Positions 10,167 to 21,220 of a DNA stretch of 64,000 nucleotides are shown here, piece after piece. The stretch lies in NCBI RefSeq assembly GCF_000328475.2, contig NC_026483.1, forward strand, positions 372,001 through 436,000, read 5' to 3'. Every line of letters begins with the position of its first letter. Within the stretch, counting starts at the first letter, position 1. The translations under genes and the position numbers were made by a program. Origin of the DNA: Mycosarcoma maydis (taxonomy: Eukaryota > Basidiomycota > Ustilaginomycetes > Ustilaginales). The notes below the pieces were generated by a model. The model was given only the letters and a program-made list of their open reading frames with translations. It searched no databases and was not told the origin of the DNA.

Positions 10167-11531
10167 ATGCATCCACGCCGCCTATCATCGCTTTCTGGGC
10201 CAATGCCTGTGGACAATACCGAACATATCCGCTTACGACAACCTTCGGTTTCTACCAAAACGTCGACTCATCATGATTCAACTGCAGTAGCGCGAAATCG
10301 AATTCAGCAAGTAACACGGCACATTACGCACAAGCTTCCTTCCACATTACAAAAAGACATGTCGACGCAAGAGTTCAAGCAGGCGCCGCACAAGCTGCTT
10401 GTCATTCCGGGACCCATCGAGGTCGCCGACGACGTGCTCCTGGCCAATGCTCACCCGGCCATGTCGCACGTTTCACCTGACTTCATTCCCGTCTTTGGTG
10501 ACTGCATCCGCATGCTTCGAGAGGTACTCTTTGCGCCCAACTCGCAGCCCGTGTTGACTGCTGGTTCCGGCACGCTTGGCTGGGACCATGTCGCCGCCAA
10601 TGTCATTCAACCTGGCGAGGAGGCGCTCGTTCTCAACTCGGGCTACTTTGGCGACAGCTTTGCCGATTGCCTGGAGACCTACGGTGCCAAGGTGGACCAG
10701 ATCAAGGCACCCATTGGCTCTAAGCCTTCGCTCACTGAGGTGGAAGAAGCCCTGAAAAAGAAGCAGTACAAGGTGCTGACTTTCACTCACGTCGACACTT
10801 CCACTGGTGTGTTGAGCGACGCCAAGGGACTCGGAGAGCTTGTCAAGCGCGTCAGCCCCGAAACCATCTTGGTGCTCGACGGCGTCTGCAGTGTGGGAAG
10901 CGAGGAAATCCGTATGGAGGAGTGGGGCATCGATGTTGTCCTGACCGCCACCCAGAAGGGTCTCGGCTGCCCTCCTGGCCTGATGGTGCTCGCTGCCAGC
11001 AAAAAGGCCATCGCCGCCTTTGAGAAGCGTACGGTGCCTCCCAACAGCTACTTTGCCTCTTGGTCGAGGTGGCTGCCTGTTATGAAGGCGTACGAGGCTG
11101 GCACTGGTGCTTACTTTGCTACGCCTCCTACCAACCTCATCTACGCACTGCACGCCAGTCTGACCACAATTACCAAGGGATCGCCTTCGCTCGAGGACCG
11201 ATTCCAGCAGCACGTGGCTGCGTCGGACCGTGTCAAGGACTTTGTTTCGCAGCTCGGGCTGAAGCAGCTCGCCGCTGACGGCAAGAAGGATGGCGCACAC
11301 GGCATGACTGCTGTGCGCTACCCAGAGGGCCTCAAGGCGACCGACCTGCTGCCTAAACTTGTGGCCAAGAACATTGTAGTGGCTGCTGGTCTACACAAGC
11401 AGGTCAAGGACGAGTACTTCCGTATTGGTCACATGGGTATCACGGTTGTCAACGACAAGGAGCGTGGTGACATCGAGTACCTGCTTACCAGCATCAAAGA
11501 AGCTCTCGCCGAGGCAGGCTACAAGCCCTAG
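10167..11531 (+). CDS. AGX1: Alanine-glyoxylate aminotransferase (class V PLP enzyme)
   Basis: Converts glyoxylate and alanine to glycine and pyruvate (yeast Agx1 / human AGXT family). The core begins at ATG 10359 (MSTQEFKQAPHKLL) and is 390 aa, the usual family length. It contains the N-terminal LVIPGPIEV motif, the aspartate of LVLDGVCSVGSEE, and the PLP lysine in TATQKGLGCPPG (Lys200 of the 390-aa form). The same frame is open upstream to ATG 10167, which would add 64 residues rich in Arg, Ser, Thr and His with few acids. That resembles a mitochondrial presequence, so two forms from alternative starts are possible. The C-terminus GYKP is not a peroxisomal PTS1. It is tail-to-tail with the HAD hydrolase (126 bp between stops). 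The enzyme is certain; the start is not. Confidence 0.9.
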   Translation: MHPRRLSSLSGPMPVDNTEHIRLRQPSVSTKTSTHHDSTAVARNRIQQVTRHITHKLPSTLQKDMSTQEFKQAPHKLLVIPGPIEVADDVLLANAHPAMSHVSPDFIPVFGDCIRMLREVLFAPNSQPVLTAGSGTLGWDHVAANVIQPGEEALVLNSGYFGDSFADCLETYGAKVDQIKAPIGSKPSLTEVEEALKKKQYKVLTFTHVDTSTGVLSDAKGLGELVKRVSPETILVLDGVCSVGSEEIRMEEWGIDVVLTATQKGLGCPPGLMVLAASKKAIAAFEKRTVPPNSYFASWSRWLPVMKAYEAGTGAYFATPPTNLIYALHASLTTITKGSPSLEDRFQQHVAASDRVKDFVSQLGLKQLAADGKKDGAHGMTAVRYPEGLKATDLLPKLVAKNIVVAAGLHKQVKDEYFRIGHMGITVVNDKERGDIEYLLTSIKEALAEAGYKP

Positions 11532-11657
11532 GCGCGACTTCGAAGGAGCCTTGGGAACAATCACACACAAATCGCTTGCAAATCACAATTCATTTTTGCA
11601 TTCTTTGATCCCGACCACGTGCCAATGATATTGCTAGCGTTAAGATGTGTCGTATGT

Positions 11658-12615
11658 CTAGCGAATGAACTGGGCCAGCTCCAACAGGTCTGCAACAACC
11701 AGGTCGACGTATCCTGGCTTGCCTTCCGCTGGCAGTTGGTCTTCAGTTGGCCTGGATGAGATGAACACTGTCGTCATACCGCAAGCTTTTGCAGCCTCGA
11801 GATCGTATAGCTGGTATCAGGTTTACAGGTGGAGAGAGAGATCGCCTGCGTCAGCACTGATCGCAACATTGACTGCTGTTCTCGGAAAAGATACTTACAT
11901 GCGCAGCGACCATGCAAGCCTTATGCGCATCGGCCTCGAGCTGGATGTCGAAGAGCTGCATGGCTTTGCGGTACATCAGTGGATCCGGCTTGAAACTGCC
12001 CATCATATCGGCGGTCAGTACAAAATCCCAAGCCAGGTTGGCGTGTTTGGCCATATCCACCATCAGGTTGAGATTGCCGTTGGTCAGCGTCCCGAGTTTG
12101 AAGTGTGCCTTCAATGCCTGCAGTCCCGCGACCGAGTCGGCCCAAGGCTCGAGCAGATGCCAAGTGAAATTGAGACGTTCCCGCACATCCTGGGTCCATG
12201 CTTGATCGAGCGCCTTCGAGACAGCTTTGGTAGCATGATGCGCGACAGCACGCGAGCTTTCTTTGCCTGGTGCAAGAGGGAGATCGGCAATGAGCCGATT
12301 GAGAGCGTTCATATGCATCTGATCCACTGTCACCTTGTCCGGATTGCCAATGTCTGCAAGTCGCTTTGTTTCGAGCTTGTACTGCTGACGCCACATGAGC
12401 GTGAAATACCGCCAATCGTAGTCTTGTTGCAGTGCCTGCAAAACGCTGGCATCAGCTATGGCGGTGTTCGCAATTTCCCATCGTAGCGCCTTGGTGACTG
12501 TATCCACATAGTCGACCACGGTTCCAAAGACATCAAAGTATAGCACCTCGACGCGGTCCATGATGGAACTGCCTTCTGACGACATTTTGGCGGCTCGACT
12601 AGCAGGATCAACCAA
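11658..12615 (-). CDS. Haloacid dehalogenase type II-like HAD hydrolase (2 exons)
   Basis: HAD-superfamily hydrolase closest in pattern to fungal type II 2-haloacid dehalogenases; the natural substrate is not evident. Exon 1 is 12615-11899 and exon 2 is 11810-11658, joined across an 88-nt intron (GTAAGTAT...TACCAG) in phase 0, giving 289 aa. The nucleophile motif is YFDVFGTVVD (Asp28), motif II is TLTNGN, the motif III lysine is in SFKPDPLMY, and motif IV is AAHLYDLEAAKACGM, formed across the splice. The exon joint completing motif IV is good support for the intron. Later ATGs (residues 11 and 19) are also possible starts; the one at residue 19, just before the fold, cannot be excluded. Confidence 0.85.
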
Positions 12616-13492
12616 GAAAGAGATGGTTGATGCTGGTCGCGGAGAGAAAGGAAAGTGTTTCCTCCAACGTCAACGTCCAAAGGCGAATCGGAAGCCAGGG
12701 TCCACACCAGAATCGTACTTAGCAACCTGCTCGGACGACAGCGCATTTAGCACCACCTTCAGGTTGGCGAACCGAGACCAACCGACCCTCTTTCGGCTCT
12801 ACAGCCGTTCGCAGGCCAAGGCAATTCTGTCTTTTTTAGCACACATGACACTCAAGTCGTCCGTTCTGCCCCCAATGCGGACAGACCATAACCTGCTCTC
12901 GTGTCTACACTAAGCTCTGACTTGAGAAAGGTATGTGACAAGCCACTCAAGGACTCAAGACTGGTTGGCAAACACTCGTGACTCATCGTCGCTGAAGCGC
13001 GAAGGGACGTGCGAATTGGCTTTGCACGGCTCGAGCCGTTCTGATTTTTCCTCCACAAGCTGCAGCCGTCCCAAAACGTGTGAAATCAAAGAGACTTTAC
13101 AGTCACGAGTAACGCGTTCTCGCCGGTGCATGCTGCTGATGCTATTCACGATTCACTGATTCTTGATTTTTCAGTTGGTTAATCGTGAATGACGAATGAC
13201 GAATGACGAATGATACAGGCTGAGCCGTCGTGAAAGGCTGCAAAACGGCGTTTAGACAAGAATGAGTCAACTCGAGGATCACACCAAAGACCGCCGCCAC
13301 TCAACGTCGTTGTTCGTTGCTGTCACGACGCAACCATCCCGTACGCCAATATCAAGCACGTCATCCTCCCACGTTTAGGTCCACTTGGGACTCGGCTATA
13401 GCAGCTACGTCCGCGACCTTCAGTTTCGCCTTAGACTCTCCCAGTAGCCGACCAACGCGTCGTCTGATAGTCGAGGATAGCATCGACGATCG
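12616..13492. other. Divergent promoter region between HAD hydrolase and RNF10-like gene
   Basis: No gene is recognised in these 877 bp. They contain ATTCACG-type motifs around 13144 and a four-unit GAATGAC array at 13187-13214, and should hold both promoters. Confidence 0.5.
13187..13214. repeat. Heptanucleotide tandem repeat GAATGAC, 4 units
   Basis: Three perfect GAATGAC units and one ending in T are read directly. Non-coding, upstream of the RNF10-like gene. Confidence 0.9.
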
Positions 13493-16249
13493 ATGAGCAG
13501 CTTGAGGCCGACTGTCAAGTCCAACTTCGCTGATGGAAACGCGAGGACGCAACAATTTGATTCCATTGACCAGGGTTCAAAGCATCGCGATGGCGGGCGC
13601 AGCGCAATGCCTCACGCTCGCAACGATCTCAGCGTCCACCAGCAGCCAAAGCGTGGTGGACAGAGCATGAACCACCTGCTCTCTTTCACCCTGCCTCCCC
13701 GAAGTCGACCGCCTCTTGCTGGACCAGCCCGCAGATCGCGTAGAGGCGCGAGCTACACACCCTTTAACAAGGAGCGCTACGTCAATGCACAGTATCGCTT
13801 CCTTGTCAAGCCAACCGGCGACTACACGGCCTACTTTGCCGACCCGGACATCTACCTCAACTGGGCTGACATTCTCCAAGTTGTTATTCCGACGTCTTCG
13901 GCTCTCGCTGGAGTAGCCTCCTCTGCACCCATCACAGACCAACCTCGAGAGCCGGAACACGAAGGTGCTGCATGCCCTATCTGCCTTTCGCCACCCACCG
14001 CACCACGCATGACCAAATGTGGCCACGTGTTTTGCTACCCCTGCATCCTCCACTATCTCACTCTCAAGGATGATAACAACAACAAGCCTGCTGCACCAGC
14101 TCTACAGCCGTCGACGCAAAAGTGGCGACGATGCCCTATTTGTTGGGATGCAGTCTATGCGCGTGATCTCAAGGCGGTGCGCTGGTGGGACGCGCGCGCT
14201 GCAGCTCGTCAGCACGAGCTCAAGCTACAAGAGCAGCACGACCTCCAACGTGCTCAGCGCATAAGCGAGTTAGACGAGGATAGCCACATTGGCACAGCCG
14301 CCGACCTCAAGGACGAGAATGCGCCGAGCCTCACACACTCGCATCCCGACATGCTTGCATTGCGTCTAATTGAGCGACCCAACGTAACCACGCTAGCACT
14401 GCCGCAGTCGTCGACATGGCCTGCTTCCGTGCTGGACCACCCGCTCATACCAGTGCACTCGGCACCGTGGCACTTTCAACCAGACGTGATGAGCTTTGCC
14501 AAATTCATGCTAGCTACGCCAGAACTTCTCATTGAGTCGCTTGATAAAGACCTGCAAGAGCTGGACCAAGAGATCGACGTATTAAAAAGCTTCGGCACAG
14601 ATGCAAGTGGGCTTCACTTTGTGGCACTGGCACAGAACAAGGTCAAGGAGCAAATGCAAAAAGTGCGAGACGAACTTGATCTACCCATCGTTCGCAGCTC
14701 CATCGGACAGGCGCGCAACCACCTCAGAGATCACCAAGCCACGCTGATGGGGCAGCTGCAGCGCACAGATCTGAGCCGACGCCAGCGCAAACGCCTGGAG
14801 CGCTCACAGACTGACGAGGAGCCGGATTCGATACCTCTCTCCAGCAGAGGCGAGCGGGCCGTCGCTCGTGACGGGACACCCGAGGCTGCTTTGGGCGCCG
14901 AAGAGTTCCTAGCGCTTCGGGTGCAAGCGCAGAGAGGGACGATAAGCCACACATCCTCTGACGACGGAAGCACCCTCCACAAGGACAGCATCGCATCGCG
15001 AGGAGCGACCGACGCGATGCACAAGAACGGCCACACCCGTCAGCCGAAACCACGCAAGAACGTCAACCCTCCACAACCCGAGTCGTCCTCCTATGTGTTC
15101 TTCCAGGCGGCATCGGGTCAAAGCATCTTCTTGCATCCTCTCGATACCAAGATCCTCCTTTCTCACTATGGCGCATACGCAAAGCTGCCACGTAATTTGG
15201 CCGTTAAAGTGGCTGGGGCGAATGAAGGCAGCATGAACGAGGAGTTACGTAGAAGATGCAAGTACCTCAATCACATTCCCATGGCGGCCGACGTCGTGTT
15301 CATCGAGGTGGATTGGGAAGGCATGGACCTGATCAGCAAGGCGACGCTGCGTCCATACGAGCAAGCGTTGCGCCAACGTCGCAATCGAAGACGAGACAAA
15401 GAGCGACGTGAGGATCGAGCCAAGACGCGAGCCGAGGAAGCTGAATTGGTCTCGAACCAAGGTGGACCTGCTGCAGCAGCAGCATATCGGAGGCAGCAGG
15501 AGCAACTTGCCGCATTTACGAGTGAGGCCAATTTTCCTTCGGATGGTCTCTCGCGCAGCTTTGAGCATGCACGAACTGGTGGAGGTGCGAGCGCAGCCGA
15601 AGGTGCATTTGCGTCACCGAGCTTCCGCGAATCGGCCATGTTCGGCGCCGAGCGCGAGTTTCCTTTGCATCCCGGAGCAGCCGAGACGGAAGACTTTCCT
15701 GACTCGTTGCGCGGCACGCGTGATGGCCTGGAACGCGTCTCGATCTCTTCGGACGATCAAACAGAGCGTGTAGGGCAGGGCGAAGCGAGTAAGCCACCGC
15801 GTAGAGCAGCGCCCGTGCAAAAGACGGTTTGGGGCACACCTGCCTCCAAGTCGAGCTTTTCCAATGCGATTCAGGGACGTGGCTCTGACGCCCATGGCAT
15901 TTGGGACGATCAGATAGAAGATGCATGGCATGAACTCGAAGAGGACTACATTCTCGGCTCTACCACTTCGGGAAGGAGACCGACTGGGCCTGTTCGAGAG
16001 GGACGCGGACTTAACAAACAGAGCAGCTCCAGCGGCGGTGCCAATGCCAATGGCGCGATCAAGCCTCCAATCGGTGGACGAAGCTATACCTGGTCCAAGG
16101 AGAGCAGAGATGTCGCACCTAGGGAAAGTCAAGCGGAAGCCAGTTCGGCAGACGCACCAAGCTCGAACGTTGCCGCCGCGACAAAGCCGAAACGTGTTAA
16201 GAAGAAGCTTATACTCACTGGAGGCGGCGGCGGTCGTGGTTCTCGATAG
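13493..16249 (+). CDS. RING-finger E3 ubiquitin ligase, RNF10/Mag2 family
   Basis: 918 aa, one exon. A RING of C3HC4 type spans about residues 161-217 (CPICLSPP ... KCGHVFCYPC ... CPICWD). It is preceded by the RNF10-typical block with FNKERYVNAQYRF and ADPDIYLNWADI, and followed by long charged, Arg-rich segments with coiled-coil character and a Gly/Lys/Arg tail. RNF10 and yeast Mag2 ubiquitylate small-subunit ribosomal proteins during ribosome quality control, and the same role is inferred here. The first ATG of the frame is used. RING ligases outside this family share only the zinc finger; the N-terminal block makes the family call firm. Confidence 0.88.
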   Translation: MSSLRPTVKSNFADGNARTQQFDSIDQGSKHRDGGRSAMPHARNDLSVHQQPKRGGQSMNHLLSFTLPPRSRPPLAGPARRSRRGASYTPFNKERYVNAQYRFLVKPTGDYTAYFADPDIYLNWADILQVVIPTSSALAGVASSAPITDQPREPEHEGAACPICLSPPTAPRMTKCGHVFCYPCILHYLTLKDDNNNKPAAPALQPSTQKWRRCPICWDAVYARDLKAVRWWDARAAARQHELKLQEQHDLQRAQRISELDEDSHIGTAADLKDENAPSLTHSHPDMLALRLIERPNVTTLALPQSSTWPASVLDHPLIPVHSAPWHFQPDVMSFAKFMLATPELLIESLDKDLQELDQEIDVLKSFGTDASGLHFVALAQNKVKEQMQKVRDELDLPIVRSSIGQARNHLRDHQATLMGQLQRTDLSRRQRKRLERSQTDEEPDSIPLSSRGERAVARDGTPEAALGAEEFLALRVQAQRGTISHTSSDDGSTLHKDSIASRGATDAMHKNGHTRQPKPRKNVNPPQPESSSYVFFQAASGQSIFLHPLDTKILLSHYGAYAKLPRNLAVKVAGANEGSMNEELRRRCKYLNHIPMAADVVFIEVDWEGMDLISKATLRPYEQALRQRRNRRRDKERREDRAKTRAEEAELVSNQGGPAAAAAYRRQQEQLAAFTSEANFPSDGLSRSFEHARTGGGASAAEGAFASPSFRESAMFGAEREFPLHPGAAETEDFPDSLRGTRDGLERVSISSDDQTERVGQGEASKPPRRAAPVQKTVWGTPASKSSFSNAIQGRGSDAHGIWDDQIEDAWHELEEDYILGSTTSGRRPTGPVREGRGLNKQSSSSGGANANGAIKPPIGGRSYTWSKESRDVAPRESQAEASSADAPSSNVAAATKPKRVKKKLILTGGGGGRGSR

Positions 16250-16935
16250 CTGTCTGGTCTTTGTTCATCAGATGCAAAGTTTCAGTTCAACGTGCTTTCG
16301 ATGGCGCAACGCGATCACACAAGATGGTTGTGGTTTACTTGCGCAGCTTCCCGCCATCTGTAATCTCATCGGCGTGCGTCGTGCGTCACGCGTATATCAC
16401 GAATATGAATGGTGTCAGATTTAGTTAGTCTGCCTTATAGACTCACAATTCACAGAGTGAACTTACGAGTAATGACTGAGACATCTCGAGGGTTGATAAG
16501 GAGGGCATATGATTTCAGTCAGAAATGTTCATGATTACGTACGCCAACATTTGGCCACTTCACGATTCGTGCGATTCGTGATTGGTGACTTATGATTTGT
16601 GATTGACCACGTGCCGAGTCGTGAGTGTCACAGTCACGATTATTAGTAAAATGTGTAAAGTCACGAGTGGTGCTTTGATCAGCGACGAACAGGTCAAGTC
16701 AACCCCTTAGAATCACGAATGGTAAATCTGTTTCCCGATCTGGTGATGCTTCGATATGCGCGCTTCCCTTTCCGTGCCGACGTGCTGCATATCCTATGGG
16801 CGGTGCATGGCTTTTGCCACAGCTTCTACCTCGATTGATTGGGGCGATCAGCATACTAGAGGCGGCCTCAATTGGACTGTTCTGTATACGTAGCATCAAA
16901 TGCTGCCAGTTGGATAGGCTGCTTGTAGCATCACC
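16250..16935. other. Intergenic region with ATTCGTG-type motifs
   Basis: This 686-bp spacer between two + strand genes holds several copies of the dispersed (C/G)GATTCGTG-type motif around 16560-16640. It presumably also holds the promoter of the glycosyltransferase. No gene is seen. Confidence 0.5.
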
Positions 16936-18540
16936 ATGCTCCCATTTCTCGCCTCCTACAAGGGCAAGCGTTGCGACAGCCCCGCACCCTTCACCTCTCT
17001 CACCGACTTCAGACTACGACCCTTCAAGTTCGGCAGCACCAGTAACACTCCCAATAGCGAATGCGCGTATTCTGCGCTCAGCTCATCTACAGAGACCGCC
17101 GTTGTTGATACACCTGCGCACTCGCCAGGTCGCGATTCGGTGTCTTCCCTCGGCCGCTATGATGAGACAGGGTCGCCACCTGACTACTATAAGAAGCCGT
17201 CGTACTACTCTGCCTTGTTTGACAAAACGCATCGTCGCGTAAGGGGCGCTTCGCGCAGATGCAAGATCAAAATACTCGCGCTTGCGGTGTTGCCATGCCT
17301 CTACATCTTCTGCTATATCACCTTCCGCCCACCTAGCTACATCGTACTGCCGCCAGAAAAGTATGTTGAAGTGCTGTTAGCAACTCTGACGCAGCACATT
17401 CCAAGCCAGGCGTCACGTCAGGCGCTCAGCGACCACCTGAGAAGAATCGAGCACCCAGACTCGAGCAGCAGCACATCACTAGCTACGCAAACAAACAGCA
17501 CACAACAGGCTTCGGCTTCATACTCAAACCCAGAGTCCATCGTACCCGCCACCATTTGGTCCTCGGACGGTAAACCGGCTCCCAGCACATGGTTTCACAA
17601 ATGGTCCCAGATGGGCTTTGAACCCAGATTCTTCGACGATGCCGGCGCAGAGTCATACGTCCAAACGCACTTTGGTAACACCTCGATCCAGCAAATGTGG
17701 GACTCGATGCCGCGCTTCATTCTCAAAGCGGATCTCTTGCGCTACCTCCTCTTGCTGCAAGACGGTGGCACATGGAGCGATATGGACACTGTCCCACTCA
17801 TGCACCGCACTAATTGGACCAAGGATACCGTTCCATTGTCATCCATCCTCCCCGACGACGCACTCTTTGGTCGGGCTAAACTCGAGCCGGCAGAACGAGC
17901 TCAGGGAGATGCAGCTTCTTCCGCGCGCGCTGAACCGGTAAGAGCGGTGATTGGAATCGAAAACGATCCCAACGAGAACCACGATCCACGCAATTTCTTC
18001 GAGAGATGGCGCTTGCTTCCTTTACGTCGGCACCGACCCCTGCAGTTTGTGCAGTGGACCCTGCATTTTGCGCCCAACCATCCGATCATTCTGGACGTGC
18101 TGCGACGAATTCTGCAAGCTAGCCAAGTATACCGAGCCTACCAAATCGAGCAGCAGCGTGACGCACACAGCGATGGTTGGGGTTGGAGTGAGAAAGGCAC
18201 CAACAGCAAGAAGACGCAGGCTAAAGACGCGGAAGAGTACATCACGCATCCGTGGGACGGAACGTCGATGGAATGGAAGTGGCAAGCGGGTCATTGGAGA
18301 TGGGGTTGGGACATTTTGTCGGTCGAGGAGTGGACCGGTCCAGCCGTGTATACGGATGCCGTGGTGAGTTACCTCTATGCAACTGCAGGAGTGCGACCGG
18401 AGGATCTGTCCATGCTGAAACAGCCAGTCCAGATTAGAGACGTCGTCATCGTGCCCAGTCTCGGATTCAATCCGACAGGCGCCAGACCGGAAGGCGTCAG
18501 TAGGCTTGTCCATTTGTTCAGGGGTTCTTGGAAGCAGTGA
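16936..18540 (+). CDS. Och1-like GT32 glycosyltransferase, type II membrane protein
   Basis: 534 aa, one exon. A cytoplasmic Ser/Pro-rich N-terminus of about 110 residues precedes a single membrane anchor at about 111-130 (IKILALAVLPCLYIFCYITF). The lumenal part carries the sugar-nucleotide DXD motif in DGGTWSDMDTVP (Asp276-Asp284) within the DXD-containing glycosyltransferase fold, with the preceding Och1-like FILKADLLRYLLLL. By family it acts in the Golgi on N-glycans or related mannose-containing chains; the exact linkage is not predictable. The long N-terminal tail before the anchor is larger than in yeast Och1. It is tail-to-tail with the urea transporter. Confidence 0.85.
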   Translation: MLPFLASYKGKRCDSPAPFTSLTDFRLRPFKFGSTSNTPNSECAYSALSSSTETAVVDTPAHSPGRDSVSSLGRYDETGSPPDYYKKPSYYSALFDKTHRRVRGASRRCKIKILALAVLPCLYIFCYITFRPPSYIVLPPEKYVEVLLATLTQHIPSQASRQALSDHLRRIEHPDSSSSTSLATQTNSTQQASASYSNPESIVPATIWSSDGKPAPSTWFHKWSQMGFEPRFFDDAGAESYVQTHFGNTSIQQMWDSMPRFILKADLLRYLLLLQDGGTWSDMDTVPLMHRTNWTKDTVPLSSILPDDALFGRAKLEPAERAQGDAASSARAEPVRAVIGIENDPNENHDPRNFFERWRLLPLRRHRPLQFVQWTLHFAPNHPIILDVLRRILQASQVYRAYQIEQQRDAHSDGWGWSEKGTNSKKTQAKDAEEYITHPWDGTSMEWKWQAGHWRWGWDILSVEEWTGPAVYTDAVVSYLYATAGVRPEDLSMLKQPVQIRDVVIVPSLGFNPTGARPEGVSRLVHLFRGSWKQ

Positions 18541-18903
18541 TTCTGCTACAGCCGCATATCAGCATATCACAGTTCCTTCGCTTGCATCTTCGCATTCCTG
18601 CAACAGACATTATCCTTTACAGATCAATTTCCATGTGCCAACGTGATACTTGACTTGCTCACGAGATCGGTTCGACTTCGACCAGGTCAGACGTGGGTTT
18701 GAGATCGCAGGCCGAGAGTCGGGCACGCGAGACAGACAGATCTTGGTATCACAGAGTCGATTTTCGCGGGAGCAGGAAGGATGGAGATGTAATACAAGCG
18801 CAGCAGAAAGCGTGTGAGTCTGTGAACTACGCAGAGAATCGAAAACCGTGAACGATGAATGGGGCAAGAGGCGGTGTTTTGGGTGAACAAGTCGCAGATG
18901 AAT
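18541..18903. other. Convergent 3' spacer
   Basis: 363 bp between the stops of the glycosyltransferase and the transporter. Nothing beyond 3' flanking sequence is recognised. Confidence 0.5.
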
Positions 18904-21169
18904 CTAAGCAATGTAGGCGGCATTGGTCTGCGACTGGAGATTGTTGTTTGCCTTTTCTGGTGAAGCATGGCCACTCGAGGTGTTTGTCGTTGTACCAGCC
19001 GACCCCCTCCGATCGTCGGCTCGTTGAGCGGGCGTGGTATCGAGCTGGCCACTGGAGGAAACCTTGCTTCGAATATTGGCCAGAATCACCTTGGCGACCG
19101 GGATACCCTGAATCAGCGGGAAAATTCCCACGCCAGTGAAGGCGGCGATAGCCCAAATGAACGAGACGATCACCCAGCCCTGGAAGAAGGTTCGCGAGAA
19201 GATATAGTCCCTGTACAGCGAAAACGGCCAAATGATGGTGATCACGACAAAGATGGTCAGAGACGCAGCCACCGCGGTGCGGAAGGCGCGGTCAAGTCGA
19301 GCACGGTTGTAAGAGGGATCGTTTTCGATGATCTCGAGTTGAAGGCGGGGATCAGTCGACGAGATGCTTGAAGGCTTTTCTTCGGGGGAGCTGTCACCGA
19401 CAGACGAGGGAAGAGAGTGGTGATGCTTGGCGATCTTTTCCACTTGCTCTTTATGTTGCTGTTCGAGAATTTCGGGAATCCGGCTCCAGGCAAACTCTCG
19501 CGGGAAGAACAACACTGACAAGGTTGACAGCACCAGCCCGACTCCAATACCAGTTCCACTTCCTGCCAAGCATGGCACAACTCCACCGACACTGGCCAAG
19601 TTGATGACTCCAGAAGTGTGGTACGCGACCGAAAGCCAGACCGCCACACCACTGGCAAAGTTGATCCAAATACCAGGGAAAACCACAGCAGGATGCAGTC
19701 GAGTGTCGAAGAAGGTAAAGATAAGCGGCGACAAACCAGCACAGGTAAAGATTCCAGTGAGGTTGTAAATGATTCCCAGATCCAGACCAATTCCGTGCAG
19801 AAGAGAGCCAAAGGCGGCGGCAAAAAGTCCGAATCCGGCAACGACGTACTGGTTTGTACGCAAAAGGTTGTCGGCAGAGATCGTTGGCTTGAAGTAGGTC
19901 TTGAAGATGTCATAAGAGACGACGGTGGAGACACCCACCATTTGGGCCGAGATTGCAGACGTGCAACTCATGAACATGAGGAGCAGCACGGCAGCAGAAC
20001 CACCCTTGCCCAACAGAGCTTGAGCGGCGTACGGTAGCACCAATCCGGCCGAGACGTCTGCTTTAGGGATACGGTTGGGGTAAGTTGGGAAGCCAGGGTA
20101 GGTCGTCTCGAGTGCAAGAGCTGCAAGACCCGCCGTAGTGGCCAGACAGAAAGGAATTGAGAACCACGCCAGACCTCCGATGAGATATCCTGGGAAAGCT
20201 GCTTCCGGCATGGCGGCGACACCCTTCTGGTGGAAAGAGGCATCCAAAAACACAACACCCGTGTATTCGAAAGCGGAAAGCCATGCAAAGTACTGGCCGC
20301 CTTCTGTCTTGAGCGTGAGCGGACTGCCATCATAGTTGCCGTCGATGTTGATGTTCTTGGATGCATTGATGAGAAGATCGTACATGGCGGCAGGGCTACC
20401 AATTTCGGGGAAGGTCGCATATGCACGAAGCCAGAAAACGAAGAGAATGACAAAGATGATGACCGTGTGAAGATAATCAGCCAGGATCGTGCTGCGAAGA
20501 CCACCTCGAAGCGTGTAGGCAACGACGCTGGCGGGGAGCAGGAAGAGTGCCGCATACGTGTTCATGCCAGTGATCGAGTTGATCGCTGCTGCACCGCCGA
20601 GCAGCACAGAGCTACATACGAGGATGTTGGTTGCGAGAGCAAAGAAGATGTACGTCAAGTGAGGCAGAGTTCCAAAGCGGATGCGTACCAGCTCGAGATA
20701 GGTGTGCACCGAAGGAGCACGACGTTTAAGTTGGATGGCAAGTGTCGAGAAGAGGACGATCTGAGTGCAGTTTCCTGAAGCGTACAGCATGGCTCCTGCA
20801 ACACCGTAGTTGTAAGCAGTGGAGACAGAAGAAAGAAGCGTAGTGGACCAGGTCCACGAACTGATCACGGCTGCAGCAATCAAACCGGTGCCAAGGGATC
20901 TTCGAGCAACACTGAACTCTTCAGCATCTTTCGAAATACCAGCGTAGCGGACGAGCGAGCGTGAAATACCCACAACGACCTAGGTGTGCCGGAAACAGGA
21001 AGCACATAAGCGGTGAGTACGGGTCAGTCGAGAGTCGAGAAAGGAGAAATTGACGCCAAAATTGGAAGAGCGCCGGAAGCGATTGACTTACGATTGCGAA
21101 GAGGGCACCCAAGCCGACGACTACACCATAGCCGACGCCTTGAGAAAGGGGGGGAGGAGTCGACGCCAT
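18904..21169 (-). CDS. DUR3: Dur3-type urea/polyamine transporter, sodium:solute symporter family (2 exons)
   Basis: Plasma-membrane active urea transporter of the SSS family. Exon 1 is 21169-21092 (26 codons, MASTPPPLSQGVGYGVV...). A 112-nt intron (GTAAGT...ACCTAG) follows, then exon 2 at 20979-18904, giving 717 aa, the usual Dur3 length. The joint FAI-VVVGISRSL preserves frame and completes the first membrane segment. Family landmarks include SSWTWSTTLLSS, TLRGGLRSTILADYLHTV and SAFEYTGVVFLDASFHQKG, plus many hydrophobic helices. A long cytosolic loop with Ser/Pro/Glu lies near residues 550-590, and the tail is hydrophilic. Dur3 genes are usually nitrogen-regulated, but I could not pick out convincing GATA sites. 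Substrate preference between urea and polyamines is not decided by sequence. Confidence 0.9.
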
Positions 21170-21210
21170 TTCGAAAGCGTCTAAGTAGCGAAGGATTCAG
21201 CGAACAGGAC

Positions 21211-21220
21211 TTTTTAAATA
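21211..21220 (-). promoter_or_regulatory. TATA-like element of the urea transporter
   Basis: On the minus strand the sequence TATTTAAAAA lies about 45 nt upstream of the start codon at 21169. A short leader would fit. Call by position and composition only. Confidence 0.35.
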
